Source of the DNA: Collinsella sp. | GTDB taxonomy: Bacteria; Actinomycetota; Coriobacteriia; Coriobacteriales; Coriobacteriaceae | DNA length: 64,000 bases | Assembly (NCBI GenBank): GCA_018382125.1 | Contig: JAGZQO010000007.1 | Span: 1 to 64,000 of the forward strand | Direction of reading: 5' to 3' | In this document: positions 1 to 9,239 of the stretch, piece by piece | Layout of the letters: each line of letters opens with the position of its first letter | How positions within the stretch are numbered: position 1 is the stretch's first letter | Translations under genes and position numbers: made by a program | The notes under the pieces: generated by a model | Databases searched by the model: none | Told to the model about the DNA's origin: nothing | Seen by the model: the letters and a program-made list of their open reading frames with translations, nothing else

Positions 1-706
1 CAATCACACAACGAGCGGGAGCGGTGTCGGACGAGGCAAGCACATGACGCACACAATCAAGTGCCGCCATCTGAGGGTCAAGACGCATCTCCTGCTTAGA
101 AATCTTGGCAGCATGGGTAACAAGCGACTCATCCTGTTCAATCCACACGGCGGTGCCATCGGCAAGCGAAGGAAGCGTATCGGCAAGCAGTTTGCCGCCA
201 AGCTCACCAAGCTCCATGGTCAGCGCCTCAGCATGCTTACCAGCAACCAAGGTCGAGGCCTGCGCACAATAAGCGCCGGTATCCACGCCATGCCCAATAC
301 GCATAATGGAAACGCCGGCAACCTCATCACCAGCGAGAATCGCACGCTGAATGGGAGCAGCCCCACGCCAACGAGGCAGCAAGGACGCATGAACATTCAC
401 AATACCAAGCGGCGCCATATGCAGCACGTCATCCGGCAAAATGCAACCATAGGCAGCCACGCAGAAAATGTCAGCCTGGGCAGCCTTAAGCGCCTCAACG
501 ACCTCAGGCGTCATACGATTAGCCTCAACAACCGGCAACCCCAGCTCAAGCGCTTTAGCCTTAACAGGAGACGGCTCCAGCTTCTTACCACGCCCGCGAA
601 CAGCATCAGGACGAGTAACAACAAGCGCAATCTCGTTACCAGCCTCAACAAGCGAAACCAGCGAAGGCACAGCAAAATCAGGCGTACCCATAAACACAAT
701 ACGCAT
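1..706 (-). CDS. fmt: Methionyl-tRNA formyltransferase, C-terminus cut by window edge
   Basis: Transfers a formyl group from 10-formyl-tetrahydrofolate to Met-tRNAfMet for translation initiation. Reading the minus strand from the ATG at 706 gives MRIVFMGTPDFAVPSL, the family's N-terminal Rossmann start. The catalytic segment NVHASLLPRWRGAAP follows near residue 105, and the VDTG aspartate near residue 143 is kept. About 235 residues are visible; the C-terminal OB-like tRNA-binding domain lies outside the window. It is downstream of priA and def on the same strand, the usual formylation/deformylation grouping, though a 329-base gap with a large palindrome separates it from def. Confidence 0.93.
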   Translation of the reverse strand, partial: MRIVFMGTPDFAVPSLVSLVEAGNEIALVVTRPDAVRGRGKKLEPSPVKAKALELGLPVVEANRMTPEVVEALKAAQADIFCVAAYGCILPDDVLHMAPLGIVNVHASLLPRWRGAAPIQRAILAGDEVAGVSIMRIGHGVDTGAYCAQASTLVAGKHAEALTMELGELGGKLLADTLPSLADGTAVWIEQDESLVTHAAKISKQEMRLDPQMAALDCVRHVLASSDTAPARCVI

Positions 707-1035
707 AAAGAACGTCTCCCCTCAACCAAAGCCGAGACGGCTACAAATAGCGGCGGAAAGCCAAATCACCAGCCCATCCGCAATAACATTTCAACAAAAA
801 CAAATATACCCAAAACCAAAGAAAGAGCCGCATAAAAGCAGCCCTCCCAACAAAGCACCTATCAGCGAAGACGCCCCTCCCTGGCCCGACGGCACCCGGG
901 CGAAACGAAGAGCGACAACGTAGTCCCTGGGATGGGGCCCACACATATCGTCCCGCGCGCAGTTTCGCAGCGCAGCGAGAATGTTTGAGCACGGGATGAT
1001 ATGTGTGGGCCCCATCCCAGGGACGGACAATTAAC
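707..1035. other. fmt-def intergenic gap with no convincing gene
   Basis: This 329-base gap lies between def (stop at 1036) and fmt (start at 706), both on the minus strand. Its def-proximal third is the long palindrome at 923-1024. The rest is A-rich on the plus strand near 780-840 and has only short open frames with no recognisable motif. One minus-strand frame (about 800-890) gives a run of hydrophobic residues but has no credible start or ribosome binding site. Confidence 0.5.
923..1024. repeat. Long palindrome, 33-bp arms around a 36-base loop
   Basis: The left arm at 923-955 (begins GTCCCTGGGATGGGG) is matched by an inverted copy at 992-1024 with a single difference that would be a G-T wobble in RNA. 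The 36-base centre is GC-rich. It sits just 3' of def, so it could end def transcription in either direction, but there is no T-run beside it. It does not share arm sequence with the other palindromes in this window. Confidence 0.85.
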
Positions 1036-1572
1036 CTATTCGGTCTCGCCCGGTCGAGCGCCGCGGGCCAGGGCGTCCTGGTACTCCTTGACTGCCTTGA
1101 GCCTCTGCATGGGCTTCAGTCGCTCGAACATGGTATTGCCGTGCAGGTGATCGATCTCGTGCTGCAAGCACACGCAGAACAGATCACCCGTGGCCTCATA
1201 GCGAATAAGGTTGGCATCCAAGTCATACGCCTCGACGACGACATGGTCGGGACGCTCAATCTCGCAGCTAATGCCAGGGATGGAAAGGCAGCCCTCGCTA
1301 AAGGGCACCAGATGGTCACTCTGCTCAACAATGACGGGATTAATAAGCACGTACGGATCATAGTCATTCTTGTCGCTGTAGTCGCAGTCGATGGTGACGA
1401 GCTGAATAAGCTCGCCAATCTGCGGGGCAGCCAGGCCGCAGCCGCCGTTCTCGAACATCATCTTCTTCATCTTCTCGGCAAGCGCCTCGATCGCCGGGGT
1501 GATCTCCTCGATGACGGCGCACTCCTGGCGCAGACGAGGGTCGGGCGACAGTACGATTCCGTTGGCTTCCAT
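1036..1572 (-). CDS. def: Peptide deformylase
   Basis: Removes the N-formyl group from nascent proteins; a cytosolic Fe2+/Zn2+ metalloenzyme. All three signature motifs are present: GCGLAAPQIG, the EGCLSIPG cysteine ligand motif, and HEIDH supplying the two histidines and the catalytic glutamate. The 178-residue length is normal for the family. Two in-frame ATGs lie six bases apart (1578 and 1572). GAAAGG sits directly against the first but six bases before the second, so I chose 1572 (start MEANGIVLSP). It follows priA by about 18 bases, so the two are probably co-transcribed. Confidence 0.95.
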   Translation of the reverse strand: MEANGIVLSPDPRLRQECAVIEEITPAIEALAEKMKKMMFENGGCGLAAPQIGELIQLVTIDCDYSDKNDYDPYVLINPVIVEQSDHLVPFSEGCLSIPGISCEIERPDHVVVEAYDLDANLIRYEATGDLFCVCLQHEIDHLHGNTMFERLKPMQRLKAVKEYQDALARGARPGETE

Positions 1573-1590
1573 GGCCATCCTTTCGGGTTG

Positions 1591-4044
1591 TTACATCAAA
1601 TCATAGGCGTCGACGTCAACGCTCACGCTCACGCCACGCACGGAGCCCACCTCTTTGAGGCAGGCGTCGATATCGTCAGAGACATGGTACCCCACGGGCG
1701 ACTTCACAAGCAGATGGAAGCGGTAACGGTCCTTGGCTCTCTCGATTACACACGAAGCCGGGCCAAGCACCTGCGGCACGGCACTCCCCGCCCGCAAAAA
1801 GTCGGGCGCGGCGGCATGCCAGCGGCGCTTAAGAAGCTTTGCAATGCGCCCGATGTAGTCTTGCGCGTCGTCTCGGTTCGCCGACCACACCAAGATGTTG
1901 ACCAGGCGAACAAACGGCGGGTATAGCGCGTCGCGGCGCTGTTCCAGGTCGTAGTCGGTAAAGATCGAACGGTCATGCTCAGCGACGGCGCGAATGACCG
2001 GATCCTCGGGCAGGTAGGTCTGGATGATCACCTCGCCGGGGCGATCGCCGCGACCGGCACGGCCCGCCACCTGTTCCAGCAGGTCGTAGGCGCGCTCCCC
2101 TGCGCGAAAGTCGGGCAGCTTGAGGGCGAAGTCGGCATTGACCACGCCCACGAGCGTGACCTCAGGAAAGTCGAGACCCTTTGCGATCATTTGGGTGCCC
2201 AGCAACACGGCGCAATCGGCCGCATCGAACTGCTCGAGCAGCTTTTTGTGCGCATCCTTGCCGCGCGTGGAATCGGCATCCATGCGAATAATGGCGACGT
2301 CATCGGGAAGCATCTGGTGCAGTGCGTCCTCGATCTGCTGAGTGCCCAGACCCATTTTTGCCAGATAGCGGCTACCGCATTTGGGACAGTGGCTCGTGGG
2401 CGCGGGATACGGCTGCACGCGCCAAGACGAACCGCATGTGTGACACTGCAGCGTGTGCGTGCGTTCGTGGTACGTGAGCGCGGTGGAACAGTGGTTGCAG
2501 GTGGGCACGCAGCCGCACTCGCGGCACATCAGGAACGGCGCAAAGCCACGGCGGTTATGCAGCAGTACGGCCTTCTCGCGTCGCTCGACCACACGCTCCA
2601 AGCCCTCCATCAAGGGTTTTGAGAACATGGAGCGGCTGCCGTGAGAAAACTCATGGCGCAGGTCGGCAATCCGAACCGTAGGCAGCACGGCGTGTCCCGG
2701 GCGCTCGGGCATCTCGACGCGCGTCCAGGTGCCACCGTTATACGTGCCACGGCGGCAGCGGTCGAGGGCCTCGGCAGAAGGCGTGGCGGAACCCAATACG
2801 AGCGGACAGCGGTAGCGTCGCGCTATCTCGGCCGCCACCTCGCGCGCATGGTAGCGCGGGCTAGAACCCTGCTTGTAACTGGTCTCGTGTTCCTCGTCGA
2901 TGATGATGAGGCCCAGGTCGCTGAGCGGGCAAAAGAGCGCCGAGCGGGCACCCACGACCACACGCGCGGCACCGCTGGCAACCATGTCCCACTGGTCCAG
3001 GCGCTCGCCGGCCGAAAGGCGCGAATGGAACACGGCGACCGTCTCGCCAAAGCGCGAGCGGAAGCGGCCGACGGTTTGGGCCGTCAGCGAGATCTCGGGA
3101 ACCAACACGCAGGCCGAACGGCCGGCCGCGAGCACGCGCTCAATCGCCGAAAGGTAAACCTCGGTTTTGCCGGAGCCGGTGACGCCGTCGACAAGGACCA
3201 CGTCTCCGTGGGCGTCAAGACGGGCGCGCTCAATCTGCGCGAGCGCCTTCTGTTGGCCCTTGGTGAGCGCGACCGGCGCCTTGCCGCTTGCCGAGGACAG
3301 CGTGGTCTGCTCGCTGCAGCCACGCCACGCACGGCGCTCCTCCACCACCACGACACCGCGCTTTTCGAGCGCCTTGATGGTCGCCGACATGCTGTTATAG
3401 AGCAGGTTGAGGTCGCGCGTCGTGACCGGCCCGCACTGGAGCGCCTCGATGAGCTGACGCTGACGGACCGCGGTCTTGGGCGGCGTATAGTCGAAACCCT
3501 CGGGCGTGAGCATGACCCAGCGGTTTTGGATGGGTTTAACAGCGGGGCGCTCAACCGTCCACACGCCGTCGTCACCCTTGACCACACGCGGGCTTCCACC
3601 CGGGGGCAAGAACAGGCGCAGACACTCGGAAAGCGTCGCAACATATTCGCGGCTCATCCAACGCGCGATGCGGGCGGCCTCTGCGGTAAAGAGCGGCTTG
3701 CTGAGGATGGCTTCGACGGCTTTAATGCGCGCGGGGTCGAGCGCGCTGTTGCCCTGCAGATCGCCCAGCTCGGGCGCAATGTCGACGATGTAGCCTGCGG
3801 CAGCACGGTTGCCAAAATGGACCAGGACCGTGGATCCGATCTGCGCGTCGCTAGCAAGGGGTTGAGGAATGCCATAGGCAAACGGCTCGGACAGCGCACG
3901 CGTCGGGATGTCGAGAACCACGCTCGCATAGGCGGCGATGGGCTCAGGTGCAGGCTTAGGCTGAGCCGAGGCAGCGGCAGACACTGGCTTCACCGGAACC
4001 TCCTCCGGTTCCGGCGAACCAAACAGCGACAGTTGCTCGGCCAC
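1591..4044 (-). CDS. priA: Primosomal protein N' (replication restart helicase)
   Basis: A 3'-5' DNA helicase that reloads the replisome at stalled forks. The 817-residue protein shows an N-terminal DNA-binding domain, Walker A GVTGSGKTEVY near residue 287, the DEEH box near residue 381, and a zinc-binding insert rich in CxxC pairs (CRECG, CNHC, CHTCG, CPKCG) at about 505-560, then the C-terminal helicase lobe with QVAGRAGRG. The start is GTG at 4044, with GGAG just upstream. Residues 19-38 are Ala/Pro/Lys-rich and probably disordered. It heads the priA-def(-fmt) unit. Confidence 0.95.
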   Translation of the reverse strand: MAEQLSLFGSPEPEEVPVKPVSAAASAQPKPAPEPIAAYASVVLDIPTRALSEPFAYGIPQPLASDAQIGSTVLVHFGNRAAAGYIVDIAPELGDLQGNSALDPARIKAVEAILSKPLFTAEAARIARWMSREYVATLSECLRLFLPPGGSPRVVKGDDGVWTVERPAVKPIQNRWVMLTPEGFDYTPPKTAVRQRQLIEALQCGPVTTRDLNLLYNSMSATIKALEKRGVVVVEERRAWRGCSEQTTLSSASGKAPVALTKGQQKALAQIERARLDAHGDVVLVDGVTGSGKTEVYLSAIERVLAAGRSACVLVPEISLTAQTVGRFRSRFGETVAVFHSRLSAGERLDQWDMVASGAARVVVGARSALFCPLSDLGLIIIDEEHETSYKQGSSPRYHAREVAAEIARRYRCPLVLGSATPSAEALDRCRRGTYNGGTWTRVEMPERPGHAVLPTVRIADLRHEFSHGSRSMFSKPLMEGLERVVERREKAVLLHNRRGFAPFLMCRECGCVPTCNHCSTALTYHERTHTLQCHTCGSSWRVQPYPAPTSHCPKCGSRYLAKMGLGTQQIEDALHQMLPDDVAIIRMDADSTRGKDAHKKLLEQFDAADCAVLLGTQMIAKGLDFPEVTLVGVVNADFALKLPDFRAGERAYDLLEQVAGRAGRGDRPGEVIIQTYLPEDPVIRAVAEHDRSIFTDYDLEQRRDALYPPFVRLVNILVWSANRDDAQDYIGRIAKLLKRRWHAAAPDFLRAGSAVPQVLGPASCVIERAKDRYRFHLLVKSPVGYHVSDDIDACLKEVGSVRGVSVSVDVDAYDLM

Positions 4045-4083
4045 GGCTCCAGCACCTCCTATCCCATACGTCTACAGAAACAA

Positions 4084-4109
4084 GAGCCCCGCTCGGGTGA
4101 ACGGGGCTC
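4084..4109 (-). terminator. Intrinsic terminator after gltX
   Basis: GAGCCCCG at 4084-4091 pairs with CGGGGCTC at 4102-4109. On the minus strand the hairpin is followed by TTGTTTCT. It lies 24 bases past the gltX stop and upstream of priA, separating the two units. Confidence 0.8.
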
Positions 4110-4132
4110 GGATACATACGTTTGCGCAGCGA

Positions 4133-5608
4133 TTACAGCGCCATCGTGCGGGCGCGGTCGATGCGCGCCAGGCAGTCGTCGCGGCCGATGAGCGCCATGG
4201 TCTCGCCCAGCGGAGGACTCACCATGTTGCCGCAGACGGCGACGCGCACGGCCTGGAACACCACGCGCTTCTTGAGGTCCATCTGCTCGGGCAGCGGCTC
4301 AAGCGCGGCGTCGATGTTGGCAGCCGTCCACTCGTTCACACCCTCGAGCGCGGCCTTGGAGGCGTCCAGAATGACACCCATGCCCTCCTTGGCCAGGCCC
4401 TTGTTGACGGATTTCTCGTCATACTCGAGCGTCTCGGCCGTGGCAAAGATGGGAGCGGCGACGGTCACGGCGTCGGCCGGCATCTTGGTGCGCGGCTTGA
4501 CGATGGCGGCAAGCGCATCGATCCAATCCTCGCCGTACTCGACATTACCCTCGATGAGACCCGCCTCGTGCAGCTCGGGGACCATGATCTCGTCGGCAAA
4601 CTGAGCATCGGACATGCCGTTGATGTACTCGGCATTGACCCAATCGAGCTTCTTGGGGTCGAAGGTCGCCGGGTTCTTAGAGATGCGGTCGAGCGAGAAC
4701 TTGCTGGCCAGGACATCGCGCGGGATGATCGTGGTCTCACCGTCGAGCGACCAGCCGAGCAGCGCCAGGTAGTTGACGAAGGCGTCGGACAGGTAGCCGG
4801 CGTCGCGGTACTCCTCCACCGAGGTGGCGCCGTGGCGCTTGGAGAGCTTCTTGCCGTCGGCACCCAAGATCATGGAGATGTGGGCGAACGTAGGCACGGG
4901 CGCGCCGAGGGCCTCGTAGACCATGACCTGACGCGGGGTGTTGGACAGGTGGTCGTCGCCACGGATGACATGGGTGATCTTCATCATGGCGTCGTCGACG
5001 ACGGTCGCAAAGTTATACGTGGGCGTGCCGTCAGAGCGGAAGATGACAAAGTCGTCGAGCTCCTTGGCATCGAAGGTCACCTCGCCGTGGACGGCATCGT
5101 GGATAACGACGTCGCCGCGGTCCTCGGGCACCTTGATGCGAAGGACGTAGGACTCGCCGGCCTCGATGCGACGGCGGGCCTCCTCGGGATCAAGATTGCG
5201 GCAACGGCGCTGATAGCCCTGGAAGGGGTCCTTGCGCTCCTGCGCGGCCTTGCGGTCGGCGTCGAGCTGCTCCTTGGTGCAGAAGCAGGGATAGGCCTTG
5301 CCCTCGTCCCAAAGCTTCTGGGCGGCCTGCTTGTACAGGTCCAGGCGCTCGGTCTGGGCGTAGGGGCCAAAATCGCCGCCCACCTCGGGACCCTCGTCCC
5401 AGTCCAGGCCCAGCCAACGCATGGCGCGCAGGATGATCTGCGTGTTCTCGTCGGTAGAGCGGGTGGGGTCGGTGTCGTCGATGCGCAGGATGAACGTGCC
5501 GCCGTTAGCACGGGCGAAAGCCCAGTTATAGATAGCGGTGCGAGCGCCGCCGATGTGCAGCTTGCCCGTCGGTGAGGGTGCAAAGCGGACGCGAACGTCT
5601 GATGCCAT
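4133..5608 (-). CDS. gltX: Glutamyl-tRNA synthetase
   Basis: Class I aminoacyl-tRNA synthetase charging tRNA-Glu. The N-terminus MASDVRVRFAPSPTG runs into the HIGG form of the HIGH motif, and KLSKRHG is the KMSKS-type loop (about residue 250). The protein has 491 residues. An upstream in-frame GTG (5647) exists, but GAGGAGATATCC immediately before the ATG at 5608 and the family N-terminus decide for 5608. A TATACT -10 candidate is at 5649-5654 on the minus strand. The cognate tRNA-Glu genes are elsewhere in this window (about 38.7 kb). Whether it also mischarges tRNA-Gln cannot be judged here. Confidence 0.96.
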   Translation of the reverse strand: MASDVRVRFAPSPTGKLHIGGARTAIYNWAFARANGGTFILRIDDTDPTRSTDENTQIILRAMRWLGLDWDEGPEVGGDFGPYAQTERLDLYKQAAQKLWDEGKAYPCFCTKEQLDADRKAAQERKDPFQGYQRRCRNLDPEEARRRIEAGESYVLRIKVPEDRGDVVIHDAVHGEVTFDAKELDDFVIFRSDGTPTYNFATVVDDAMMKITHVIRGDDHLSNTPRQVMVYEALGAPVPTFAHISMILGADGKKLSKRHGATSVEEYRDAGYLSDAFVNYLALLGWSLDGETTIIPRDVLASKFSLDRISKNPATFDPKKLDWVNAEYINGMSDAQFADEIMVPELHEAGLIEGNVEYGEDWIDALAAIVKPRTKMPADAVTVAAPIFATAETLEYDEKSVNKGLAKEGMGVILDASKAALEGVNEWTAANIDAALEPLPEQMDLKKRVVFQAVRVAVCGNMVSPPLGETMALIGRDDCLARIDRARTMAL

Positions 5609-5692
5609 GGATATCTCCTCGATTGCAGGATGGATGTCTAACCGCACCAGTATAAAGCATCAAAGCAACCTCCGCACAAAGGGCACCGACTC

Positions 5693-5781
5693 ACTCATTG
5701 GGGACAGACTTAAATGACCAGTCTTTGGCAACCTGTTGGCATTTAGGTAAGGCTGGTCATTTAAGTCTGTCCCCAATGAGT
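5693..5781. repeat. Perfect 29-bp-arm palindrome between gltX and metK
   Basis: ACTCATTGGGGACAGACTTA begins the left arm (5693-5721), which is matched without error by the inverse at 5753-5781. The centre is 31 bases. An outer TCCGCAC/GTGCGGA pair extends the symmetry. It lies between two divergent genes, so it is not at any gene's 3' end and is more likely a dispersed repeat or promoter-region element than a terminator. Confidence 0.85.
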
Positions 5782-5837
5782 AGGTGCGGAAAGGGTGTGA
5801 ATGTTTGATTTACGCGCTATGATGAGCCCTTGCATAG

Positions 5838-5865
5838 AGAGCCCGGCGGAATGGTAACGGTCGCC
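5838..5865 (+). promoter_or_regulatory. Hairpin in the metK leader
   Basis: CCCGGCG pairs with CGCCGGG about 14 bases apart in the stretch just upstream of the metK ribosome binding site (GAAAGGAC). metK leaders often carry SAM-sensing RNAs. I could not match this one to the SAM-I, SAM-II or SMK consensus by eye, so it is listed only as a structured leader. Confidence 0.35.
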
Positions 5866-5890
5866 GGGACACGTTTTTGAAAGGACAATC

Positions 5891-7171
<1,281 letters not shown>

Positions 7172-7210
7172 TTAAGAGCCGCTAATGTCACAACACGCAT
7201 GCGCTTTCAA

Positions 7211-7244
7211 AAGAAGCACCGCCCCCAAGCGGTGCTTCTTTTTT
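7211..7244 (+). terminator. Intrinsic terminator after metK
   Basis: AAGAAGCACCGC (7211-7222) and GCGGTGCTTCTT (7229-7240) form a perfect 12-bp stem with a six-base loop, followed by a T-rich run to 7247. A textbook rho-independent terminator 40 bases past metK. Confidence 0.92.
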
Positions 7245-7338
7245 ATTAATCCGGTGGTGAAGATGCTTCGATATGAGCCTACGCTGCGTCACCAGCTAAT
7301 GAATTTTGCAGCACACGCGCCTCTACCATGTATCCTTA

Positions 7339-7459
7339 GTTCCGAGGGCTTTGGTATTTGGTCGGTCGCGAGTTCCGCACGAGCCGGAGGCCACTTAATG
7401 TGGCCTCCGTGCGAGCCAGGACTGTAGAGCAGGCGACCAAATACCAAAGTCCTCGGAAC
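7339..7459 (+). repeat. Structured intergenic element, copy 1
   Basis: Outer arms at 7339-7364 and 7434-7459 are 26-bp inverted repeats with one wobble. Inside is a core of about 69 bases containing GAGTTCCGCACGAGCC, a perfect inner hairpin (GGAGGCCAC at 7386-7394, loop TTAAT, GTGGCCTCC at 7400-7408) and GACTGTAGAGCAGG. The core recurs in reverse orientation at 44960-45027 with a different but still perfectly paired inner stem, whereas the outer arms are unrelated between copies. It is oriented with the flanking genes metK and sdaA. Confidence 0.85.
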
Positions 7460-7482
7460 GACGGGATAGAACAGGAGCACCC

Positions 7483-9090
7483 ATGGCAGGCAAGCCGCAA
7501 ACACTAGCTACGACCTCGGCATTCGAGATCTTGGGCCCCGTCATGGTCGGCCCCAGCTCATCACACACCGCCGGCGCCCTGCGCTGCGCCCAAGTTGCCG
7601 CCAGCCTGCTAGAAGGCCGCATTACCAAGGTCACCTTTGGCCTGTGGAACTCCTTCGCCCAAACCTACCGCGGCCACGGCACCGACCGTGCGCTCGTCGC
7701 GGGCATCCTGGGCCTCGACACCGATGACGAGAATATCAAGCAGGCCTTCAACCTCGCACGCGAGCAGGGCCTCGAATATCACTTTGACATCAAGGGCGAC
7801 GACGCCTCCATCCACCCCAATACCGTCGATATCGACATGGTCGACGACACGGGCGCCACGGCACAGGTCCGCGGCGAGAGCCTGGGCGGCGGCAAGATGC
7901 GCATTAGCCGCATTAACGGCGTCGGCGTCGACATCTCGGGCATGTACTCCACGCTCTTCGTGGCACACAAGGACGTCCCCGGTGTACTCGCCGCGCTCAC
8001 CAACCTGCTCGCCTACGCCCACGTGAACATCGCCTTCTGCCGCACCTACCGAACCGAAGTGGGCGGCCAGGCCTACTCCGTCTTTGAGACCGACGGCGCG
8101 CCCGACGACACCGTCGTCCCCATGCTGCGCAAGCTCGACAATGTCGATTACGCAACGTTTATCGAGCTCCCCGGTTCTGCCTCGTCGCTCTCCCCCGGCG
8201 TCTCGGCCAAGGAAATCTTCGACGACGGCGAGCAGCTGCTCGATGCGTGCGAGGAACTGGGGCTCAGCATCGGCGCCGTCATGGCCGTTCGCGAGGCGCG
8301 TCTGACCGGCGAGGCCCACGCCGTCGCCGCCATGCGCCGCGTGCTCGACGTCATGTGCGAGGAGACCACGGCCCCCATCGCCAATCCGCAGCGTTCGCTC
8401 GGCGGTCTTATCGGCGGCGAGGCCAAACTCGTCGATGCCACCAGCCGCAACGATTTGAGTGCAAGCCTGATGGGCGCCGTCCAGACCGACGCCGTTGCCC
8501 GCGCCATGGCCGTGCTCGAGCGCTCCGCTACCATGGGCGTGATTGTCGCCGCCCCCACGGCAGGCTCCGCGGGTGTTGTGCCCGGCTGCGTGCTGGCGCT
8601 CGCCGATCGCCTGCAGCTCGACGACGAGCAGGTCATGGACGCGCTCTACTGCGCAGCCGCCATCGGCCTCAACCTCACCACAAGCGCCTGCGTTGCCGGC
8701 GCCGAGGGCGGCTGCCAAGCCGAGGTGGGAAGCGCCGCTGCCATGGCAGCCGCCGCGCTGGTGCAGATGCTCGGCGGCACGCCCGAGCAGGCGCTCGACG
8801 CCAGTTCCATCGCGCTGAGTAACCTGCTGGGCCTCGTTTGTGACCCCGTCGGTGGCCTCGTGGAGGTGCCCTGCCAAAACCGCAACGCCATTGGCGTGGC
8901 AGCGGCCTTTAGCTCGGCACAACTCGCCCTCGCAGGCATTAAGAGCTTGGTGCCGTTTGACCAGATGGCACATGTCATGCTTTCGGTGGGCCACGCGTTG
9001 CCGGCCACGCTGCGCGAGACGGCAAAGGGCGGCATCGCGCAGGCTCCGGCCGCACTTTCGGCCTGTGCAAAATGCGGTGTGTGCGGATAG
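7483..9090 (+). CDS. sdaA: L-serine ammonia-lyase, iron-sulfur dependent, single chain
   Basis: Deaminates L-serine to pyruvate and ammonia using a [4Fe-4S] cluster. The 535-residue chain carries the beta domain first (GPSSSHTAG near residue 24), an ACT-like regulatory region at about 150-225, then the alpha domain with cysteines in CVAGAEGGC near 403-412 and CDPVGG near 453 that fit the cluster ligands. The tail ends in a CAKCGVCG cysteine cluster. A fused beta-ACT-alpha form is common in anaerobic Actinobacteria. ATG at 7483 follows AGGAGCACCC. It probably has its own promoter downstream of the structured repeat. Confidence 0.93.
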   Translation: MAGKPQTLATTSAFEILGPVMVGPSSSHTAGALRCAQVAASLLEGRITKVTFGLWNSFAQTYRGHGTDRALVAGILGLDTDDENIKQAFNLAREQGLEYHFDIKGDDASIHPNTVDIDMVDDTGATAQVRGESLGGGKMRISRINGVGVDISGMYSTLFVAHKDVPGVLAALTNLLAYAHVNIAFCRTYRTEVGGQAYSVFETDGAPDDTVVPMLRKLDNVDYATFIELPGSASSLSPGVSAKEIFDDGEQLLDACEELGLSIGAVMAVREARLTGEAHAVAAMRRVLDVMCEETTAPIANPQRSLGGLIGGEAKLVDATSRNDLSASLMGAVQTDAVARAMAVLERSATMGVIVAAPTAGSAGVVPGCVLALADRLQLDDEQVMDALYCAAAIGLNLTTSACVAGAEGGCQAEVGSAAAMAAAALVQMLGGTPEQALDASSIALSNLLGLVCDPVGGLVEVPCQNRNAIGVAAAFSSAQLALAGIKSLVPFDQMAHVMLSVGHALPATLRETAKGGIAQAPAALSACAKCGVCG

Positions 9091-9108
9091 CGGCAAAGAA
9101 CGACTCAA

Positions 9109-9138
9109 AGGTGGGACAAATGTCCCACCTCTTTTGAA
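9109..9138 (+). terminator. Intrinsic terminator after sdaA
   Basis: AGGTGGGAC (9109-9117) and GTCCCACCT (9122-9130) pair around an AAAT loop and are followed by CTCTTTTG. The same GTGGGAC.../GTCCCAC arms occur in the hairpin at 48470-48502. Confidence 0.75.
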
Positions 9139-9176
9139 TGCCACCGTTTCCGTACCACAAACAGCAGGGCAATCGC

Positions 9177-9182
9177 TATAAT
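9177..9182 (+). promoter_or_regulatory. -10 element for the L,D-transpeptidase gene
   Basis: A consensus TATAAT lies 57 bases before the chosen start. No good -35 box is visible at 16-18 bases upstream, so recognition may be by -10 contacts or an activator. Confidence 0.45.
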
Positions 9183-9239
9183 GCAAGCCCAGTAAAAACA
9201 CGATGAACCGCAAGGCGAAAATCGAAGGATATGCATACG

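Noticed and set aside
741..992. Small minus-strand open frames in the def-fmt gap, one with a hydrophobic stretch
   Set aside because: They begin inside the palindrome, lack a ribosome binding site and have no recognisable family.
2641..4191. 516-codon plus-strand open frame opposite priA and the gltX tail
   Set aside because: It is antisense to a clear priA gene, with Arg/Ala/Gly-rich composition typical of the shadow of a high-GC gene and no recognisable domain.
5782..5890. SAM-I riboswitch ahead of metK
   Set aside because: The region is too short and lacks the GAGGGA/kink-turn core; kept only as a structured leader.
7339..7459. Retron or group II intron interpretation of the structured element
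   Set aside because: No reverse transcriptase gene is nearby, the element is only ~120-150 bases, and it has no intron domain motifs.
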